Shown here: piece by piece, positions 58,281-64,000 of the stretch
Numbering within the stretch: position 1 is the first letter of the stretch
Layout: every line of letters begins with the position of its first letter
Program-made: the position numbers and the translations under genes
DNA from: Cytospora piceicola
Lineage: Eukaryota; Ascomycota; Sordariomycetes; Diaporthales; Cytosporaceae
DNA length: 64,000 nucleotides
Reading direction: 5' to 3'
NCBI GenBank assembly: GCA_023375675.1
Contig: JALQBC010000016.1
Span: 62,001 to 126,000 of the forward strand
The notes under the pieces: generated by a model
The model's input: the letters and a program-made list of their open reading frames with translations, nothing else
What the model was told of the DNA's origin: nothing
Database searches by the model: none

Positions 58281-60564
58281 ATGGCGCCCAACTGCTTTGG
58301 ACATTTATATGCTCTCCTGGGTTTGGATGCTGCTCTCAGTACTGCCTGTAGTCGCCTCCTTTCTGACTGACTTACTGGGCATCCCATTATGCGCGTATGA
58401 TGAAGCGTACACGATCAGGGGCTGTTCCCCTATCGCTCACAGCCCCTTCGCCAGTCCAAGCAACCGACATTGTCTATGTTACAGATCTTTCTATATTCAC
58501 GTATCTTGTGAGAACAACCTGACTTCAGTCCAAATACTTTAGCCGCTCGGCGCTGACAATCAGAACTCAGGCACCGTGCGCTGCGTCCGCGGTGTCCTAC
58601 AACATCCAGGCACAGACATATAGCGAATGCCCAGCAGCTGTGACGGATCTCAGCTCATGTGTTTGCTCGGAGGAAAATAACTTTGCTGAGATTGCCAGTG
58701 TCATCTCGAAATCTATCGACTATGGCTGTGGCGTGACGGCGAGCGACGACCAAAGTTCAGCACAGACAGTCAGTAGATGCGCGAATGAGCGAGCCACTGG
58801 AATCAGTATATCACAAGAATGGTGATGCTGACCTAATTAGGTTTTGAGTGCGTACTGTGACCAAAACTCGATAGCAGCCTTCCCTACTCCTACGATCCCC
58901 GTCTCACAGTATATCACGGATGTGGCCGAGTTCCAGTATCTGGCTCCATGCGCAGCCAGTGGCCTGTCTAATGCCGTCCAGTACGTCGAACATACTGACC
59001 TCATCTCAAAAAAGTATCAAGGTTGCTGATGGAACTTGATAGAACCATGGTGATATCCCCAGACATATATCCGGGCTGGGTTTTCCTCCGCTGACTTTAC
59101 ACAACAGACCTACGAGCTTTGCCCACCCGACGCAACAGCACTTGCCACCTGCGCATGTGAGAAGAACCAGAATTCACTTCTCGTCAGCCAAGCCATAAAC
59201 ACCGGTGTCAAATATAATTGTGCCACTCACACAGAAGACGTGTCTTCGGCCCAGGCCATGTTCGCCGCGTACTGCGCCATGAATGAGGGGACTTCATCGT
59301 TCCCAACTGCTTCAAGCCCTCCGGGAGACAGTAAGCCCAAGTGCCTGTTCCCTTGTACCGAGTTTATACAAGACAGAAGCTCAACCCATTTACCAGTGAC
59401 GTACTACATTACAGACCTGCCTCAATACGCATCTCTTGCTCCTTGTGCGGGTAGCGCAGTCTCTTATGCGGTTGCTGAGGCGAGTCTCGACTTGAACCAA
59501 ATTTAGGAACCATCTGACCGTGTTCAAATTACAGCAAACTTATCAAATGTGTCCACCCGGCCCCCAAGCCCTCGCATCCTGCGCGTGTATCAAAGAAGGC
59601 CTGTCGACCTTGGTGTCGAGCACCATGATATCTCAAGTCAAACTCTACTGCGATCCCACTGCCAGCTCCGATATTTCTTCGGCTTTGGAGGTCAGTTATC
59701 CGGGGCTTCTTTCAAAAACTTCTGGAAGAAAAAGAAATAAAGAACAAACAGACCAGTTCTGACTTTAAATCTAGGTATTTGACTACTACTGTAGAGCTGC
59801 TGAGGGCGAGACCGTCGCCACGGGCATCACAAGTTCGGGTACTTGAAGTTCTCCATATTATCCAAGACGTAGGACTCGTCTCACTAGTCGATACTGACCA
59901 AAATCAAATCCAAGTCTCCCAGTCGTCCCCAGCAACAAACACCGCAAGCAAGACCGCCTCGTCCGGGATCAAGGCAACGGGCGGCCATGGTACAGGAGGG
60001 TCGGGCTCGGGAGGGTCAGGGGTGTCAACGAACATCTTGATCATCGCACTTCTTCCCGGGGCTTTTGTTGTCGCTATGATCGTCCTACTTGTCGTCTGTT
60101 GTAAAAAGCACAAACTGAAACCACGACATCCAACGTCTCCAGGTACCCCCGGGCTCCCACTTGGTACTGGCGCGTCTGCTGCAGATAACGGGCATCACAA
60201 CATGACGGCTGCCGCCGCCAGGCCGCAGAGTAGTCCTGGAGTAGCAGACCATCCAGAGTTGGTGGGATATTACGCCCCAGCGGCGGATGACCGCCCTGTT
60301 GCCAACGTTTCGCCAATCATACCGGGCCGTGATGAGCTCCAAGGACATAACCGCCAGCCAGGCTACATTCCGAGCCGTCCGGAATTGGTGGGATATCATG
60401 CACCGGAGGCGGGCGGGCGGGAGATCCACGAGGCAGGTGGTGGTGTACAGAGAGTGCAGCAGCGGCAGCGGACGGAACAAGGGGCACGGCGGTATGATCG
60501 GAGGGGAAGACCGGCGACACCTAGGGCTGAGCTTGACGGACAAGTGAACGCTTCGGCAAGATAG
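58281..60564 (+). CDS. single-pass membrane protein with three six-cysteine extracellular repeats
   Basis: At least seven introns are needed: 58508-58570, 58769-58840, about 58985-59107, 59331-59396, about 59471-59534, 59691-59774 and 59839-59887. The ectodomain has three repeats of about 80 residues, each reading Y-x-T-D-x-x-x-[FY]-x-x-L-A-P-C-A, then QTY-x-x-C-P, C-x-C, V-x-x-x-C and S-A-x-x-[VM]-x-x-x-Y-C, six Cys in all. A Ser/Gly/Thr stalk follows, then one membrane span (IIALLPGAFVVAMIVLLVV) with a CCKKHK stop-transfer, and a cytosolic Pro/Gly/Arg-rich tail with two copies of PELVGYxAP. The first exon is uncertain: an ATG at 58281 with an intron into the frame of ATDIVYVTDL gives a signal-like start, and an ATG at 58309 gives another in a different phase. 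The layout suggests a surface adhesin or sensor related in style to CFEM-type proteins; the function is not known. Confidence 0.78.
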
Positions 60565-61401
60565 CAGACATAACCTCGAGGATGGAATCGCTAGGATGTT
60601 TATGTTGATCCCACATGAAATCAGACTGGAAGGTGAGCTTGATAGTTGGCTAGCGGATTTGGATGATGTAGGACGCATTTCATTTGGTGCACTAGAATAC
60701 TGGAATGGCACGACGGACATCTGAAGTCACAGTGAACCAGGAACACTCTTCGAACTTCTCGTCCTGGTAAATCGGCTCTAAATTTTGACACTCAAAAGAA
60801 GTTCTGAAGGTTAAGTTCATACGTGGAATAGCATTCAGGGGTTAGGACGGTATCCGCCCAAAACTACCCTAGGGTACCTACCAGGTGACATTTGAAACAT
60901 CGAGGGGATGACAAGAAAAAGCACAAAGACTTGACTTCAGGTTCCAAAAATTTGAGACAAAATGCCAAATCTTGACGACGAGAATCACACAGGAGACAGA
61001 CGGCAAGGAAGCAATTACCAAGTATAATATCAAGAATGAAGTGCCTGCGGAAGAGTCGCATTATATCCAGTAGCGACGGATGACTTGCACCATGGTGCTC
61101 ACTCCGACACCAAAAGACTTGAAGCAAAAAAAAACCGCCTACTCAGGACATTCTGCAGTACAGGGATAGATACAGGGCTGGATACACGGAAAAGTAAACC
61201 AGGGAAGTAGAGGTCAACCAGGATTGAATAATTGAAAACCGGTACTTGTACCGTAGAACTGTGGTGGTGCCTTGGTGCTGCTGTAGTCGACCGGACCCGC
61301 CGAGCCATGGCCCACACGACCGGGCCCGCCGTTTGCAGAATTTTTCCAACCGATCTTTGCAATATAGACGCTCCCCACAGCCAAGTTTTCAACAACAACA
61401 A
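60565..61401. other. intergenic before the tRNA gene
   Basis: It contains palindrome copy 5 (60865-60876), immediately followed by GTACCTACC. No protein gene is supported. Confidence 0.45.
60865..60876. repeat. palindrome TACCCTAGGGTA, copy 5
   Basis: This is a perfect 12-bp inverted repeat about 300 bp downstream of the triple-repeat membrane protein gene. Confidence 0.95.
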
Positions 61402-61539
61402 GGTCCGGTGGTGTAGTTGGTTATCACGTCAGTCTAACACTCTCTTTCAACTCGTATTGTATAATAAACAAACAATATAATACGACGAGAAGCCTGTTAG
61501 GTACACTGAAGGTCTGCGGTTCGAACCCGTGCCAGATCA
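61402..61539 (+). tRNA. tRNA-Val(AAC) with a 64-nt intron
   Basis: The mature tRNA would be 61402-61439 joined to 61504-61539 (74 nt, discriminator A). The A box (TGGTGTAGTTGG, 61409-61420) and B box (GGTTCGAACCC, 61518-61528) are present, and T-rich sequence follows the 3' end. The anticodon stem pairs TCAGT with ACTGA, enclosing the loop CTAACAC with anticodon AAC. The intron sits one base after the anticodon, the standard place, and contains CTGTTAGG, whose TGTTAG can pair with CTAACA of the loop, as in nuclear tRNA introns. The acceptor stem has one C-A mismatch and one G-T pair, and the T stem has two G-T pairs, so the gene may be weak or beginning to decay. Intron ends could be shifted by a base. 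Confidence 0.82.
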
Positions 61540-62778
61540 TGTTTATTCTTTTTGCCGTTTTCATGTCAGTGTATCGGTGGAAGCTCTATTATTCTCTTTT
61601 TGTTTTTTAAAGCAGGTCATTCCTCCATATGTAAGGACGACCCTAACTAAGTAAGGTATGTATTTGGCTGTCATGTCGCCAGACTTTGTTAGATAGGCCA
61701 TGAAGGCTCCGGAGCGAGCACTAGACTTGAGCGCAGTGATATGGCCCAGGTGCCCTTCATCACCATACGTGCTGTGCTGTCTGTGCTGTGCTGTAAATAT
61801 TAGTACCGTGCAGGTATATCGGCACATAGCCGGTAACACTCCCGGCCGTGAACTCGTTAAAGATCGTCCTGGTGGAGGCCAATTTGTCAGACAAATTGCT
61901 AGCCGAAATGATTGTGTACATAGTCTACTGCACTGGTGACTGGTAATCCACTGACAGAGAGTCTACTGAACGCCTTGTGGGCCGTCACACAATGTCCGTG
62001 GGCGCTAAAGGATGGAAGGAGTGCATGGCTCACCTCATTTTGGTGTGAGTGGACGGTGGCGGCGAGGGTTCTGCGTTGGTTGGGGATGTATATCATATAT
62101 ACATACCAGACAGACTTCCCCTGCCCAGGCGACTGACCACGCATATCCGCTTGCAGGGAAGTAAACAGGAAGAAATTGAAGATGAAAATTGCAAGACACC
62201 TCTATCTAACGGGGGGTATTTGCGACAGCAGGCTACCAATGCTTGAACTTGAACTCAACAAGACCAAAAGCAATGAAAAGAATATCACGGACAAGTCAAA
62301 AAGCAAAACGGAAAAAATTAACCCCCCGCCTTCCGGCCCCAATCATCCCAAAGAGAAAAAGGAAATGCCCGTTGCACCCATACAGATCATTCCAACCGTT
62401 CATGAAAAACAAATGATATCCCACAATCCTTTCCTTCATGATCTCGTTTGTGTTGGTGTGTCCATGTTACACACGAGAGAGACTCGTGCCATGGCATCAT
62501 CTTCTTACTTAAGAGTAACTGTGCCGGGCACCATTTCGTTGGCTGGACCCTCCAACCCCCAAGGCACACACCTTGAGCACGCCATATGTCGTGAGCGTGG
62601 GCTTCAGCACGGTTCATAAGGCCCTTGGCCATAGCCCCAGAATCCACATATCACCACCCCCCAGGGCCCATCGTCACCTCCATGGGTTCCTCCTCACTCC
62701 TACGCCACAACCTTTTTCTTCTTTCTTTTTGTCCCCGCCTGACCTGCTGTCGTCGCGGTGCATTCACAAAACCCCCGA
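61540..62778. other. intergenic
   Basis: It contains the T-rich tRNA terminator at its left end and the 3' flank of the Dal81-like gene at its right. Frames in between lack motifs. Confidence 0.45.
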
Positions 62779-64000
62779 TCAGAAATGCGCCATCCCAGCC
62801 GCGGACGCGAACCCGCCGCCATACATCACATCCTCAGAATCTCCACTCCCCTCGCTCCCGTCGTCACCAGCGCTCCTCGGGCTATGCATTTGGCTCGCCT
62901 CGCCACTGCCGCCGCTCGTGTCCAGATCCATCACGGAGTCGCCGACCGCGCCGCCGACGACGACGGAATAGCTCTCCCCGCCCAGCGCAAGCAGACTCGA
63001 CCTCCTCGCCCCGGTGATATTCGCCAGGCCCGCGAGGCTGTCCGAGCGGCCCATGCTTGGTTTCTCGGGGAGTTGCTTGAGCAGCCCCGTGCTGATATCC
63101 AACATACCCATCGCGAACTCCGTCAGGCCCTTGCCCTCGCCGGGTTTCGACGACACGGATAATGTCCACCTGTACTCGCCCAGTCGTCGGCGGTACCACT
63201 CCGCCTCCTCCCGCCCCGGGCTCGTCGCCCAGAGGAGCGAGCCAAAGGTTCCGATGAGGGCGAAGTTCGTCTTGGACGCGAAGTACCAGAACGCCCGGAG
63301 GTGAGCCGGCGTGAGCCGGTTGACGAAATCCATGGCGGAGATGAGTCGCGCCTTGGCTGCGTTCCGGCAGATGTGCAAGACGTAGCTGTCGCCTGCCGAG
63401 GACACCGAGGACGCGGTGGGGGGAGAGACCCCGTCCGAAGATGCTGGCGCGGGGTGGGTCTGTGCTAGGGACCGGACGATGCGTCTGTGCAAGGTGATCT
63501 CGGTGGCGAAGTAGGCGAGGTGCAGGTAGCCGATGCTAGAAAGACGGTTGGGGATGTTGTTGGCGACTGGTGTCTGGTACGTCGAGTCCATTCGGATGGA
63601 CGCCGGCAATGCTGCGTACCAGTCCTTCAGCTTCAGCTGGATGGGCTTTGCGAGTGACAGGACCAGGTGTGTGCCCTGCGCACCGGCATTGGTGACATTC
63701 TGCATCGCCTGCAGGGTGTAGAAAGTCTCCAGAATCTCGCTCAGGATCAGAGAGAGCTGGATCATCTGTGCGAACAACGTTCGGCCTTTCTCGATGTCTT
63801 GCTTCTCATCTGCGTCTTCCTCGTCCCACTCCACGTCAGGGAAGTCGTTCGAGCAAAGTGGCTGGACGGCCCACTGAGAGGCGAAGATATGGGAAGGCCG
63901 GCCATGAACCAATGCTCCCCATTTGTCCTGCATATACAGACCCCAGGCAAGTCGTTTCCTTAGCCCCTTTTCCCACAGAGGTATTTTCCAGTTCGAACAG
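62779..64000 (-). CDS. Dal81/TamA-like transcriptional activator, C-terminal part (5' end outside window)
   Basis: The frame is open from the right edge to the stop at 62779; 406 residues are visible and the Zn2Cys6 DNA-binding part, if present, lies beyond 64000. The visible part is the fungal-specific transcription factor middle homology region. It starts with SNWKIPLWEKGLRKRLAW and continues with QDKWGALVHGRPSHI, NDFPDVEWDEEDADEKQDIE, LILSEILETFYTLQ, GTHLVLSLAKPIQLKLKDWY and LHLAYFATEITLHRRI, an order I associate with Dal81/TamA/UGA35-type co-activators of nitrogen-catabolite genes. The last 110 residues are Ser/Gly-rich and acidic with an SPRSAG patch, likely disordered. No intron is seen. 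The assignment to Dal81/TamA is by recalled motif order, and another member of the same large family cannot be excluded. Confidence 0.82.
   Translation of the reverse strand, partial: CSNWKIPLWEKGLRKRLAWGLYMQDKWGALVHGRPSHIFASQWAVQPLCSNDFPDVEWDEEDADEKQDIEKGRTLFAQMIQLSLILSEILETFYTLQAMQNVTNAGAQGTHLVLSLAKPIQLKLKDWYAALPASIRMDSTYQTPVANNIPNRLSSIGYLHLAYFATEITLHRRIVRSLAQTHPAPASSDGVSPPTASSVSSAGDSYVLHICRNAAKARLISAMDFVNRLTPAHLRAFWYFASKTNFALIGTFGSLLWATSPGREEAEWYRRRLGEYRWTLSVSSKPGEGKGLTEFAMGMLDISTGLLKQLPEKPSMGRSDSLAGLANITGARRSSLLALGGESYSVVVGGAVGDSVMDLDTSGGSGEASQMHSPRSAGDDGSEGSGDSEDVMYGGGFASAAGMAHF

Overview
The window is nuclear DNA of a filamentous ascomycete (Pezizomycotina, most likely a Sordariomycete). 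Almost every gene is cut by short spliceosomal introns of about 48-125 nt with GTAAGT/GTACGT donors, CTAAC/CTGAC branch sites and YAG acceptors. The gene content is typically fungal: an AA9 polysaccharide monooxygenase, a CBM1 protein, a Dal81/TamA-type regulator, Mak5, Trm7, Gpi16 and Luc7. No host-virus, plasmid, CRISPR or operon structure is present.

Layout. 1-5.2 kb holds housekeeping genes: the 3' end of an RGG-rich protein, then LUC7 and GPI16 back to back. 5.9-11.4 kb holds a small secreted Cys-rich protein, an unknown minus-strand gene and an AA9 enzyme. 12.1-15.7 kb is a decay zone: a dynamin/Mx-like GTPase has lost its P-loop segment and carries a single-base frameshift, and next to it lies a second, multiply frameshifted gene. 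16.4-22.2 kb has a dual-specificity-phosphatase-like gene and two minus-strand genes with the same plan (Pro/Ser-rich N-terminus, long helix, C-terminal membrane segment). 22-26.9 kb is gene-poor. 26.9-29.5 kb has a small secreted protein and an alpha/beta-hydrolase-like gene that lacks the nucleophile Ser. 29.5-44.9 kb is sparse, with one conserved hypothetical gene and one class-3 lipase. 44.9-48.8 kb has a DapA-type aldolase and a CBM1 protein. 50.9-56.6 kb is a compact block: a hypothetical gene with an internal duplication, then MAK5 and TRM7 divergently transcribed. 58.3-64 kb has a single-pass membrane protein with three six-Cys repeats, an intron-containing tRNA-Val(AAC) and a Dal81/TamA-like factor running off the right edge.

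How the genes relate. There is no biosynthetic gene cluster. The functional themes are RNA processing (Luc7, Mak5, Trm7, tRNA-Val), secretion and the cell surface (Gpi16, triple-repeat membrane protein, small secreted proteins) and polysaccharide or lipid attack (AA9, CBM1 protein, lipase, possibly the sugar-acid aldolase). The strongest unexplained signal outside genes is a perfect 12-bp palindrome, TACCCTAGGGTA, found five times in 64 kb; one copy overlaps a stop codon. I did not find convincing evidence for a wholly new multi-gene system.
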